Shown: one piece after another, positions 30,301 through 40,800 of the stretch | How the letters are laid out: the number at the start of each line of letters is the position of its first letter | How positions within the stretch are numbered: the first letter of the stretch is position 1 | NCBI RefSeq assembly: GCF_965638725.1 | Contig: NC_134958.1 | Span: forward strand, 14,759,464-14,823,463 | Reading direction: 5' to 3' | Length of the DNA: 64,000 nucleotides | Origin: Aptenodytes patagonicus | Lineage: Eukaryota > Chordata > Aves > Sphenisciformes > Spheniscidae | The notes under the pieces: generated by a model | What the model saw: the letters and a program-made list of their open reading frames with translations, nothing else | What the model was told of the DNA's origin: nothing | Database searches by the model: none | Position numbers and translations under genes: made by a program

Positions 30301-33300
30301 TGCGTTACTAGCCTGTACAGAGATTTTGCTGCAAAGCTTAGTAATTTGAACCAGCTATTCCTATTCTCTGGAGCAACGTGCACTACATGAAGCCCCTTTC
30401 CCCTTAAATAAGGAATTCCTGTCTTGAGCTCCTAAGTGCAAAATTTAGTTGGTTCTTTGCAACTGTATTCAATGCATCCCCCCCCCCAAGGCACCTTACT
30501 TTCTCAGAAGACTCGCAGAGCAGAATTTTCACTGAGTAATAAGCTGTATAATTCACTATAATCAAGGAAACAAGCTTTCATGTTTGAAGAATGCTGCTGT
30601 GAATCAGTATCTTTGCTAGTTCTGTCAAAGCACAAAACCAGAACGATCTGCTTTAAGTCTACTTCATCTACGCTGGGAAACAAGCTCATTCCACTAACTT
30701 AACTGGCTTTCCCAACACCTAGCTTATTACATAGATTGCCTGAAGTAAAGCGTGCATGAGTTATGCTGTGCCACACTCGTCGAAAGCCTCATTAAATCCA
30801 TGTTGTAAAGCACGTCAGAACATTAAGAGACAGCACTTTTTTATTTTCTTTTTACACACTCATCTTTTTACCAGAAGTACCAATATGTTGGAAAATTTAG
30901 TCAGATATCTTTTTCCTATAGCCTCCTACCACGACATGTTAAGAAAAAGCACCTTCTATTCTAAAGAGGTTTTTGTGGTTCTTGCAATTAGTCCTTAGTA
31001 CCAGGACGTGCCTCCAGTAGTTTGAATTTAAACCCCTCTTAATTCTCAGTAACACAACCTGCATGTGCTCCAACAGTCAAATCCTGCTCCGTTCTTTTTG
31101 CAGGGTATCCACACATAACACAGTTTTATTTAAAGGATACAGTGCTTTTGTCATGCTACAGTTACATCGACTCGCTTGGCTCGGGCACAGCACACTTACC
31201 AAATGTTTCTTTTGCTAACTCGAGGTCCGACTCCTCTTGTAATTTCTTTAGTCGTAGTTTGTCTGCTAATTGTTCTTCTGGTGTAAGTTCTTTATGTTCC
31301 TCTGGTGCCTCTAACTGAATTAAAAAATGTATACAGGGAGAACGTTATATTTCTTACCCTTGAGCAGAGGTAGTATAAGAAATCGTGTTTTTTCCAGTGC
31401 CATTTGAATAGCTTACTTCTGCCTGAAGTTGATACACCTCAAGCATGTACAAACCTGAAAAGCACCCCAATACAGTATAACAATGCCACCTTGTTTAAAA
31501 AATTGTTCATTTTACAAGTAGGAAGAAACACCTTAGTTCTAAGTTTGACATTGCATGTTTTACCATGAGGTGCATACGAAAGAAACAGCGATAAGCATTA
31601 TTTCAATAACCTAGTGACATTACAGAGAAATTAAAGCTAACATCCCCCAGATGTTATTAAGTACAAGACTTAAGTTTGTTTTGTCAGAATAGTTAAGATC
31701 TTTACAGGTCTTGTTCAACCTCAAAAAAAAAAAAAATCAAACCTGCCCTCTAAATTTTACAAGACCTGGAAGAAAAAAAGGAGTTACCCTCTTTTTAAGC
31801 TCCTCTTGCTTTTTCTTCTGTAGCTTTTCTTTTTCTTTTATTTTTTCTGCTATTTTCTTTTTTTCTGAAACTTTTGGTTCTGTAAAACATAGAACAATAG
31901 AGCTCTCGAGAGGTCTACTGATTTTTTTTTTTTTTCAGCAACTATAGAAACACTAATCAAAGAGAAAGCCACGGAGCTCAATTACTGGAATCTGAACACA
32001 GGGTTAAAAGACATGCTTTGTCAAAAACAAAACCGACCCTATTTGGAAAGTGGTTTTGCTTCTTCAGATACACTCAAGACAAAAGCAGTGTCTGTTCTGA
32101 TTCTGCATACAGAGCCACGTATTCCTTTCAAGTCTTACCTTGTTTTATCTCTGTCTCCTTTACTTCCTCTTCTTCCTCCTCATCATCCCAGTTATCCTAC
32201 AAAATAAGTTTTAATTAAGATTCTTTTACAGATACTTTCTACTTGTTTAGGTAACAAATACAAAGAACAGTAGCTTACATACAACCTCTTTAAATGCTCA
32301 CATACCCATTAATCTTGTGTATTGGAGTGAGGAAGTGGGGAGGAAGTCACGAGAGCTGTACAACAAGGGTACTGCTTTTGGGAGTTGACCAAGACATTTC
32401 AGGACCAGTTCTTACCATGAAAAAGGCAGCTTTTATTCAAAGAATCAGAAAGCTCATGTCAATATAGTAACAAAAGCAAGATCGTGAACAGTCAAATCAA
32501 CACCCACAGTAAAACATGAGTTTATTATAATTTCTTGTATTACACGTTACAAGATACTGGAATGTCATCAGATGCATGCCTGTAGTACAGCCACCACTGG
32601 AAACAGACAACTCTGCTGAAACCACTTTAAACCAGAACACGCTGTCACCATCACCAGAAGACCAATTCTTTCCAAGATACCCGCTCCCCACGGCAGACCG
32701 GCACCAGCGTGCCCCTCTCCCCTGTGCTGGGAAAAGCATTCAAGTGGCTGCACGTGGAACTGCGACACAGGGGTGAACGCTAACCCAGACCTGCTGCCAA
32801 CACAACGCGCAGCAGACAAGGCTGTGCTGCAGGAGCAGAGAAAGCAGCAGTAAGCAGACAGAGGAGAATGCAGGGGGCCCAGCTTCAGGCAGGAATACCA
32901 ACTTTTAACCGTCACAAGACCACATTTTGCACCAACGACTACTGCTTTTTTAATAAGTAAAGGAGCTATCAAAAGACTCTTCCCACAAACAAATCACTTG
33001 AATGTTCTCCAACAGCCATCACGTTCTCGAGTGTATTTTCAAACAGTCTCAGCTGTGGTGTTTGCAGTAACTCTGCCTCCAGTTTCCACCTTCAGCATGT
33101 TCAGGATTCATGGTGGTCCTCAGCCACTGTGCTGCACGCCTCACCATCAGCCATCGCTCACAGCCCTCCTTCCTTTCAGTGCCACCGTCTCCCACTCCGC
33201 ACAGCCACTGTCTTGTACCCAGGTGGATGATCCCTGGTTCAAAACACTACATATGGTTCAACTGAATACCGAGGAAGCATCGTTTTCTACAGAACTGACC

Positions 33301-36300
33301 TGCTGATGTCATCTGCAGACTGCCAGCAGTAATTCTGCAGTTTCTTCCTGACAGTTATCTGGGTAAGGGTTATGGGAATATATTCTTGTCCTAATGCCAC
33401 TGCAAATTCAAGCGGATGGCCTCCGCGTGGAATTCAATGCTCTAAAACTGATCTGAAGTTACATTATGTGGTACTCGGCATGCACACACCAGCAGTTAAA
33501 GCCAAGAAATCTCACAGGAATCTAATTTTAGTCACCTGTTTCAACTCAACTTGCAAGCTTAAGAGATTACATTTGACAAGACCTAGTTTACACAGAAATC
33601 ACACATACTGCCAGTACATCATTATAGGTAACCTTAAAAACCATAAATTCTGAATTTTGTGATTTCCACCTCACAACAGTAATGCAAGCTGTCATGTAAG
33701 CTATTTATTAATGTCTAAGGGTTGCTACTGGCACGGCAAAATAAGACATCAGTGGAAGAACTTGGTATTTCACTGCAACGTGCTGATCCAAGCAAGGAAG
33801 ACACCCGAGTTCATCTACCAGCTCACTCAAGTTAATTGGCACTTGTAAGGGATTCAGCTTCTCTTCCACATTCCAAGAAGCTGACTTGAATTTGGAACAG
33901 CATTATTTTAGCTCATATCTAATTAAGAGTTTGTTACACCTGCTTCTTAAATAGCTCTTTTCATTACTGCTGTATATAGCTTGCTGCCTATCCCTTGCCC
34001 TGTCCTTCACAGACAGATTTTAAAATCAAGTATTTTACGGTGCAAAACCCCAGAGGAAGGGCACCCTGTCCATTATGTAAAGGTACTCACGGGATTGAAG
34101 GAAACTACTGCATGCCATTATTATGTTTGGGAGATTTAACAGAGGGTACATGGGCAAGGACTTCCATGCGATGACAGATGTGCTCCTTCCCCGCAGCAGA
34201 CCACGTCCCTGCTAGCCATGCCTGCACGGGGACAGCGCACGATGGCAGTTTTAGCTTGCAAAGCTGAGATGATAAAGCAATGTAGAAATAGCAGACCCTT
34301 CAGCGGGCAGCGTGACCGCCTGCCATATGGCCCAACCTCCCCCTGAGCTGTTAGATGGAATTTAAGATCTTGACTTCAACCGAAGGGATTGTCGACTGCC
34401 AGGAGCCTACCCACAGCTCCACCAGCAGAACAACGCTGCTGGAACCGGAGTCAGGCAGCCGCGAGTTCGGCGTCATCGGAGGAACGCTCCAGGTAGGGCA
34501 ACTGGTGAGACATGACCATCTGAGGATTCACTCTTCAACCTGGTGTGCTAAGATATGCAGGTCTCCCAGCTGTGCTGAATACTGTCTCACTCTTCTCCAA
34601 GCTTTTGGTTTTTTTAAACAGCAACAGAACATGATTAATATATTGGGCAGACTTTTTTTTTTTTTTAATGGGGGGTCGGGGGGAGCATCCAAATATACAC
34701 CTATTTCTGTGTTTTATAAATTCCAGTGAACTCTCTTGGAGGAAAAGAAAATTGCTTTAGTGCTGTATCTTTGCACTGATACTAAGTAATTCAAAGAGGA
34801 CATCTTTATTCCAGAGTATTTCAACAATACGTATTTATGTATACTTAAGTAAAATAAGGCTATTGAAAACATCTTCCACGCAAATAAACCCCTGATGAGA
34901 GCAGCTCTCTTACAATTTCATAAGCTCTATCACATGTACCTTAAACATACAATAATGCACATTATTCCCCCCAAAAACCAGAAGACGTAATTGGAAAGTG
35001 ACAGGTACGCCAGCATTTAGGTTCCCAGCTAAACCTGAATGCTCCCCTTCAAAGAGAAATGACTGTACCATCTCAAAGGCTGCTGCCTGCATGACAACAC
35101 ACCCATTTCCCAGTTTTGGCTTTGCTAAGCACAGAATTGCCCAAGAGTAAATAGATGAAAATTCCTTGGCAGGAGGCCTGTCTTCTTGGGAAACTTGTGT
35201 TCAGGGTAACGTTGGAGATTAGCATCTTCATCAGTAACAAAACTAATTTTAAACCTGGGGAAGTCAAAGCTTCCTAACTTAACAGTTACTTTGAGTTCAT
35301 TACTAAAAAGTCTTCCAAAATAAACTACAGATTTTGAATGCATAAAACACATTCCAAAATGTAAAATATCAACCTTAAGACAAGCTAATCGTCAGAAAAC
35401 ACTTTGTGCTTCTATTTTAGACCATGTCATTTTTCTTACGCAGGTACTTCCGCAAGGTGGACCCTCACAAACAAGGTACCTAGAGCCAAAGCAACCACCT
35501 CCCAAGCTCAGTTCTGTCATCTTTAGCGTTTATACAGGAAGAGCAAATCAAAGTAAAATAAAACAGCTTGCTTTGCTGGTCCGGTCCTTCTCTCTAGATG
35601 CAACTCCAGTATTAAAACCATAATCCCTCAGAAAGAGTTAAGTGGTTGCATTCTTATTACACGTGGGAAAACTTTGTTCCTTTAATAAAACAGCCACAGA
35701 AAGCACTGGTGTCTTCGAGAGAATAACACCTTAGAGTCCAGTTCTCTTGGACACATTCTGTCGCAGCAAAAAAGTTTCTCACTTTCAAAGGAAGGAGGAA
35801 GAGCAAGCATCACAGAGACAATGAGTCTAAGATACATGTGTATATATACACTTATACATATATAAATTATATATATGCATAGTGTTACATTCTAACCACA
35901 CTCTGTACAGATGACTGTAGCTACTGTATACAGAAATACCTTTACTTAAGTTTGCCTGCTGTAATATGCCACCTATGATAACTATAGGGTGTGGGTGTTA
36001 TTAAATTTAAGAAGGAAAACGGACAACCTGTAACTCACAAAATTTGTTAGTTTTTTGGTTGTTTTTTTTTTTTTAAGAGAGTATGAGCTACTTTTTTCAT
36101 ACTATTTATAAAAAGAATACCAGCCTAAGCTCCAAGGACAACTGTGTTGGTGTTTTTCAGAGATTCTGGTAACGCAGTCAGCAGCCTAAATAACAAACCC
36201 AACGAGTCCTCACCCAGTAAGCAGCAATACTCTACTTCAGAAAGCGTCATATTTGTGACCATACTAGAGTGACCAAGTCACCTCGTGAGACTGTCTATTA

Positions 36301-37797
36301 CAGTATCTCAGTGGCTTGATCTGAAACACAAAGGTCTTTTTCAGTTGACCTATTTCCATTCCTTATATTCATCAAGCACGTTCCTTGTATGTTCCCTGGC
36401 ATAATTTTGCTTACTGTCTGTATGAACGCGGAGCAAACTGAGGTTTCTGTGGCATCCACCGTTCAGTCACCCTGGCTAGTTAAGGGACAGCTGGAACTAA
36501 GTAGGAGAAAACCAGCTTTTAAGGAAGGTCTGCTTTCATAAGCATGAGAAATGAACATCTGCAGGTCTTAATACTGATTCCATGCAGACATCACTCTTTG
36601 AAACACGGTAAAAATTCATTCCAAATAGTGCCTTAAGTAAACATATTTTAAGTGATGTGGGCACTACCAAATCTGAAACCGCACAGTAAGACTGCTGAAC
36701 TTTCCAGCTGTGGCGGTGGGGCCTGGGGTGTGTGTGTGAAGAAGTAGGAAAAAGGGGTGGAAAAGACATGCTGCTACAACACAGAAGTTTCTGGTCAATA
36801 GCAGACACACAAATGCAGCACTGCTTTCATTAAATCCAATCCTAATGTCTCAGCGCACCATACTCAAGACTACGAATCTGAAAGGCTACAGAAAGCAAGG
36901 GGAAACTAGCCAGCCACAGAAAAGCGCCCAGAAGCCTGGCAAGCAGCTGGGAAGCAGCAGGTGGATCCCCCAGACAACAGGCTTGAAAAGCGTCTGTCTA
37001 TCTGTCTTTTTCTCCCCCGGAAGACCCAACACAGCGGGAACGAGCCTCGGGCAGAAACGCCCGCTCCGAGCGGGGATTAAGGGGCACGGGGCAGAGACAG
37101 ACTCGTTTTCCACTTGGCATTTTGACTTGTCATCTGTAACCGACCGCTGCCCTTTCAGAGCGCCAACACCCGAGAGTCGTTTCTACACAGGCGGAGCCGC
37201 CGAGATCCGCCCGGGCCGCCCCGCCGCCAGCCCCCGCGGCGCCCGAAGAGACCCCCGCCGCCTGCCCGAGGGCCCGGCCCGGCCGCGGACACGCGCGCTC
37301 CCCCTCGCCCCGGGCCAGCGCGTCACCACCGGAGACGCGTGAATCCAGCCGGCCCCACGAGTCCGACCCACCCGGTGGGAGGTCTCCTCACCCGCCGCCC
37401 GGGCCGCCCCTGCCCCGGGCCGGGCCGGGCCGCGCCGCCGAGGGCCCGCATCCCCCGCACACGCGGCACCATATGGCAGCGGCCCGCGGCGGGCCCGGCC
37501 CGCTCCCCGCCGCCCCCGGGCCGCGGCCAGCCGGCGGGGCCTGCCCCGTAGCCACGCCACGCCACGCCACGCCGCGAGAGCCCGCCCGGCCGCACCTTCA
37601 CGTCGTCCTCCTCATCCTCGCCGGCCCAGCGGTCTCCGGCCACTCCCGGCACCAGCCGCTTCGCCACCGGCTCCACCACCTCGAAGCTGTCGGCGTCTGT
37701 GGGGAAGAGGAGAGCGGGTGAGCGCGGGCGGGCGGGGGGCGCCGGCGGGGCGCGGCGGCCGCCACCTACCCCACGAATCCGCCGCCTCCGCCGCCAT
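27218..37797 (-). CDS. EIF3J: EIF3J, eukaryotic translation initiation factor 3 subunit J (complete)
   Basis: eIF3j (yeast Hcr1) is a loosely bound subunit of eIF3. It sits in the mRNA entry channel and decoding centre of the 40S ribosome, and takes part in start-site selection and ribosome recycling (family knowledge). Eight phase-matched exons give 252 residues; human has 258. Seen in order: start MAAEAADSWDADSFEV; acidic patch GEDEEDDVKDNWDDEEEEEE (residues 36-55); Lys/Glu-rich helix EKKKIAEKIKEKEK; LTPEEQLADKLRLKKLQEES; GIDAMNPSS; FTEFGKLLKEKITQYEKS; VRDVCISLEIDDLKKI; basic stretch AKKKKKG; and end DYGGYDGEYVQDFEDFM. The gene starts in a CpG island. All introns are GT-AG. Confidence 0.97.
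28845..28918 (-). CDS. EIF3J: EIF3J exon 7
   Basis: 74 bases; residues 186-209: EIDDLKKITNTLTVLCSEKQ then KQEK. Donor AAG|gtaaga. The acceptor ends gccgatgtag, with the pyrimidine tract (T5C7) set back about 9 bases from the AG. Confidence 0.96.
28919..29959. other. EIF3J intron 6
   Basis: About 1 kb of AT-rich intron. It holds a hairpin at 29368-29391 and no exon-like segment of compatible phase. Confidence 0.6.
29368..29391. repeat. 10-bp perfect inverted repeat
   Basis: TAGTGCTGTA (29368-29377) pairs with 29382-29391 across the 4-base loop TTTA. With a bulge of about 4 bases the pairing extends into ATACT and AGTAT on the two sides. Intronic in EIF3J. Confidence 0.75.
29960..30118 (-). 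CDS. EIF3J: EIF3J exon 6
   Basis: Residues 133-184: VNNTCGIDAMNPSSKDDFTE, FGKLLKEKITQYEKSLHYAS and FLEALVRDVCIS. Acceptor ccatgcag, donor T|gtaagt. The frame stays open past the donor, but the next exon restores the family CISLEIDDLKK sequence. Confidence 0.96.
31200..31314 (-). CDS. EIF3J: EIF3J exon 5
   Basis: Residues 94-131: LEAPEEHKELTPEEQLADKL then RLKKLQEESDLELAKETF. Acceptor tttaattcag, donor G|gtaagt. Phase 0 in, phase 1 out. Confidence 0.97.
31788..31879 (-). CDS. EIF3J: EIF3J exon 4
   Basis: Residues 64-93: PKVSEKKKIAEKIKEKEKLQ then KKKQEELKKR, a charged helical segment. Acceptor ttttacag, donor AGG|gtaact. Confidence 0.96.
32139..32196 (-). CDS. EIF3J: EIF3J exon 3
   Basis: 58 bases; residues 44-62: DNWDDEEEEEEVKETEIKQ. 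Acceptor attttgtag, donor G|gtaaga. A six-Glu run follows the conserved DNWDD. Confidence 0.96.
35835..35881. repeat. TA-rich microsatellite
   Basis: Interrupted TATA/TATATATA tract with flanking TGTGTA and TGCATA, in EIF3J intron 2. Confidence 0.75.
37551..37575. repeat. GCCAC pentanucleotide tandem repeat
   Basis: Four exact GCCAC copies followed by one GCCGC variant, in EIF3J intron 2 about 20 bases from the exon 2 donor. Confidence 0.85.
37596..37696 (-). CDS. EIF3J: EIF3J exon 2
   Basis: Residues 11-43: ADSFEVVEPVAKRLVPGVAG then DRWAGEDEEDDVK. Acceptor ccccacag, donor AAG|gtgcgg. Very GC-rich because it lies inside the CpG island. Confidence 0.95.
37770..37797 (-). CDS. EIF3J: EIF3J exon 1 coding part
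   Basis: 28 coding bases encode MAAEAADSW plus one base of Asp; donor G|gtaggt. The ATG sits in AAGATGGCGGC. This start was chosen because it gives the family N-terminus MAA..DSWDAD and the usual protein length. The intron after it is only 73 bases (37697-37769). Confidence 0.93.
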
Positions 37798-37800
37798 CTT
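37790..37800 (-). promoter_or_regulatory. EIF3J: YY1-like motif over the EIF3J start codon
   Basis: AAGATGGCGGC on the - strand is the classic YY1 core found near the start codon of many housekeeping genes. Here the ATG of the motif is the predicted initiator codon. Confidence 0.6.
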
Positions 37801-40800
37801 CCCCGCCGAGCCGCGACCGCCGGCGCTCGCAGCAGGCACGGTGAGGCAGCGGCGCCAGAGCGGCCTCAGCCAGCGCCGCGCGCGGGGCACGCCGGGACAG
37901 CAGCGGACTGCCGGCGCTGCGCCGCGCCCCGCCCGCCGACAGCGCGCGCTCCCCCCCACCCCCCCGAGCTCCGCCCACCGCGGGGCGGGGCGGACCGTGA
38001 GGGGGCGGCGGCCGCCATGAGGGCTGAGGGGCGAGGGCGGTCCCCCACGGGCGGGCTGAGGCCAGGCGGCGGGCTGGAGGGGAGCGGGACCGCCCTCCTC
38101 CTTCGCACTCCCCCCGCCGCGTAGGCGCGGTGCTCTCCCGAGGGAAGGCCCCTTCCCTGCAGGCTCTGCGGCGCTATCGCGGAGCGACAGCTGCGGCGTG
38201 AGGGGAACCTCACCCGCCCCGGGGCCCGGCGGGTCAGATAGGCCGTCTTCTGAGCGCTCCCGCCAGAAAGGATGGGTCTGACAACACTCGGTAACGGAGA
38301 TACAGGTTCGTTTCTTTCCTGTGTTTGAATGTGTCCACGGAAGGGGAATAAAGTGGGCAGCGTTTTGAACTACAGCTCTTGTAACTGGAACCGGTGTCCT
38401 GGTACATCGCCCTCTAAAGAAGAGGGGAGAAGCTGTGTTCCTGTAAGAATTTTTACGTGACTGTAACCATGCCTATACTCGGCACGTGCTACTACTTCAA
38501 ATCACAGGTAAGGTTAAAGCAGTAACATTTCATACCTGTATAACTACTCTGTACAAGGAAGCTGGTGATTTTCAAACACTCTTTTCAGACCACTATTGTA
38601 TGAAGAGCCTGGGGAGTCAGCCCCAAACCGGAAAACTATCCTTCTTCCCTAATAAAGACAAAACTTGGGGCAGTCTGGGCTGATTCCTCACACCCTCTGC
38701 AGATGGCAGAGCTTTAGCATAAGTAGATGTAACGCCACAAAAAATAGCATCAGCTCTGAGAAACTAGCCTCAGGCAGGGTGAACTTTGCCAGCTGACACT
38801 TCAGCGGCTGTCCCCCATTCTGTTCTTGTTTGTTTAGGCTTCATCTTCTGATACTGCAGACAGGCTGGTCTACGACAGTAAAAGAAACATTAAGTCTCAT
38901 TCAGAAACTTGGTTTCTAGGTATCGATTCTTGAAAATATGTAAGAAATGGACACAAAAATGGAATATAAAGGCATAGAAAAAGGGGAGAATAGTTCTAAG
39001 ATTTTTTTAAAAAAGGAGAAAATCCTGTTAAAGTATGTATCAAGGAATTAATCTAGGAGTTACCCTCATATCTGGTCTGAATTTATTCCCTTGTCTTTGC
39101 TGCCATGTCTCCTTAGGGAAGAAAAAGCGAGAAGCACACTCTTTTGAAGATCCTTTACCCATTAAAAATATTAATGCATGATTCAAACAGAGCAAAAGGC
39201 AAAAGCTAGGAAAACACCCAACTGTTGACCACTAAACTTCCTTAGCTGACTTTCCTTCAGCTGACTCAGATTCTTCTTTTCCTTTCGTAAGATGTTAGCA
39301 GTACTGATGAGTTAAACGCTTGTTGCTTTTTAGTCAGTCCAGAACTGCTTGATTCTATGAACATGGCTATTATAAAGTATTTTGGGATCTGTGTTTTTTA
39401 ATAATGTTTAGCAGCAATAACATGAAGATTAGTATCATCCCATTAAGGTACCTTGACAGCAACCCCTCTTTAACTTGCTGAGGGACTCGCATGCACTACC
39501 TTAGGAGCCCTGTTGTGCGATCTTGGATGTCTTCTTCCTAGAAGCATCGTGCTTCTGTCACAACACTGAAATAATTTCTAATTGATAGATACACTGAAGA
39601 CTGGGCAAGAAGCAAGAGCCACAAATCCAGAAGTTCCACCTAGGAAGGCCTGCGTCCACCTGAACACTGCTCTACCTTCAGCTGTTTTCACTTCAGAGGA
39701 CTTTAGGAATGGGATGGGGAAAAGTTCATCCTCCAATACTGTTATCTGAACATCTTTCACACTGACTGGACTTGTCGGCAAATAATCTAAGTCAAATTGT
39801 AATAATACACGTTACTGTATTGGAAGAAGGCACGGCCTAATAAAGTTAGGTGAGAAGATAAAAGATCTGATTATCAATGTATTGTTGAGTAAAGAGGTGT
39901 ATCGGTGACACAACAGTACATTTCTCCAGGTGTTCAGCAAAGTGATGAATGAAGTTGGTCAAACTCCCAGGTGAGGACACACTTCCACTGCAGTAACCCA
40001 CCCGCCAGTGTGGGGGAGGCTTTCAGGCTGGCTGCATTCGGTCGCTGTTTACAGTCCTGCTGGAAATGCATTACGCAAGTAATATAATGGAATGATTATA
40101 TGGCTGAGTGGGCGAGAGAAGAAAAGAAAAAATAGTTGAAGTCTGATGCCTGAATGTTGCAATAAAGTGTCTGCTAATCCCCTAAATAATAGGGTAAGCT
40201 TATAGTAAAGGTAGGTTAGGACTTAAGTCATTTTCTGGCTTTCAGGTTTGTGATCAACCAGGATGAAACGTGGGCGAATGGTTGCAGTAGAGCTACTAGC
40301 AATAGTCTAGCAGCCAGAATGCACTTTCAGTTTAGGGTGTGATTTTTAGCTCAGATCCCTGAGGGATCGTGGCCTTGTGACCACCAGAGGAGTATAGGGG
40401 AGTCCTTTACTAAAAACTTCAAACGCAGTAGCTGACCTTAACCAAATGGAGCAGAAGCGTAAAGATCACCTACAAGAATTAAGTGTCCACAAATAACAAC
40501 ACTCGGTCCTCAGACTGAAGACAGACGCGAGGGATGGAAAGGCTGGAGGCTGAGCTGTCAGCTAGTCCCAGGGCACATGCAAATCGTCACTCGTCTCCAA
40601 CCTCCTCCCCACCGATCCCAGGGAACGTTTTATTTTTAAACTCTCAGGCCCATCTTGTCCCTTTAGATGGCTCTGCCCACAAGACCAGGGGAGAGAGACC
40701 TCGGTGGCTCCAGAGCTTGGATTCAGTCAGAGGTAAGCAGACCTCTGTCAAAAACCTGATGACGTTTGATGCTCCGCACTGTTCAGATGTTCCTGATGGA

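Larger units (their letters stand above)
32197..37595. other. EIF3J intron 2 (5.4 kb)
   Basis: The longest EIF3J intron. It has GC-richer islands at about 32560-32960, 33000-33300 and 34180-34500, an AT dinucleotide tract near 35835-35880, and a CpG island edge from about 37000. No further EIF3J exon is expected, since exon 2 and exon 3 join in phase and match the family. Confidence 0.6.
37000..38280 (-). promoter_or_regulatory. EIF3J: CpG island promoter of EIF3J
   Basis: Sharp rise in G+C and dense CpG compared with flanks on both sides, spanning EIF3J exons 1-2 and the region upstream. It includes GC boxes such as GGGGCGGGGC around 37981-37993. No TATA box at a suitable place was seen, as expected for a housekeeping gene. 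The exact start site cannot be read from sequence; it is inferred shortly upstream of 37797. Confidence 0.85.

Noticed and set aside
36845-38213. Many overlapping long frames in both strands of the CpG island
   Set aside because: GC-rich sequence has few stop codons, so these Arg/Pro/Gly/Ala-rich frames are expected by composition. The EIF3J exons explain the only coding sequence seen. The frame at 38018 is kept only for its start context.
39339-39360. Single GATTCTATGAAC resembling a CR1 tail unit
   Set aside because: Only one unit and no CR1 body next to it; too short to call.
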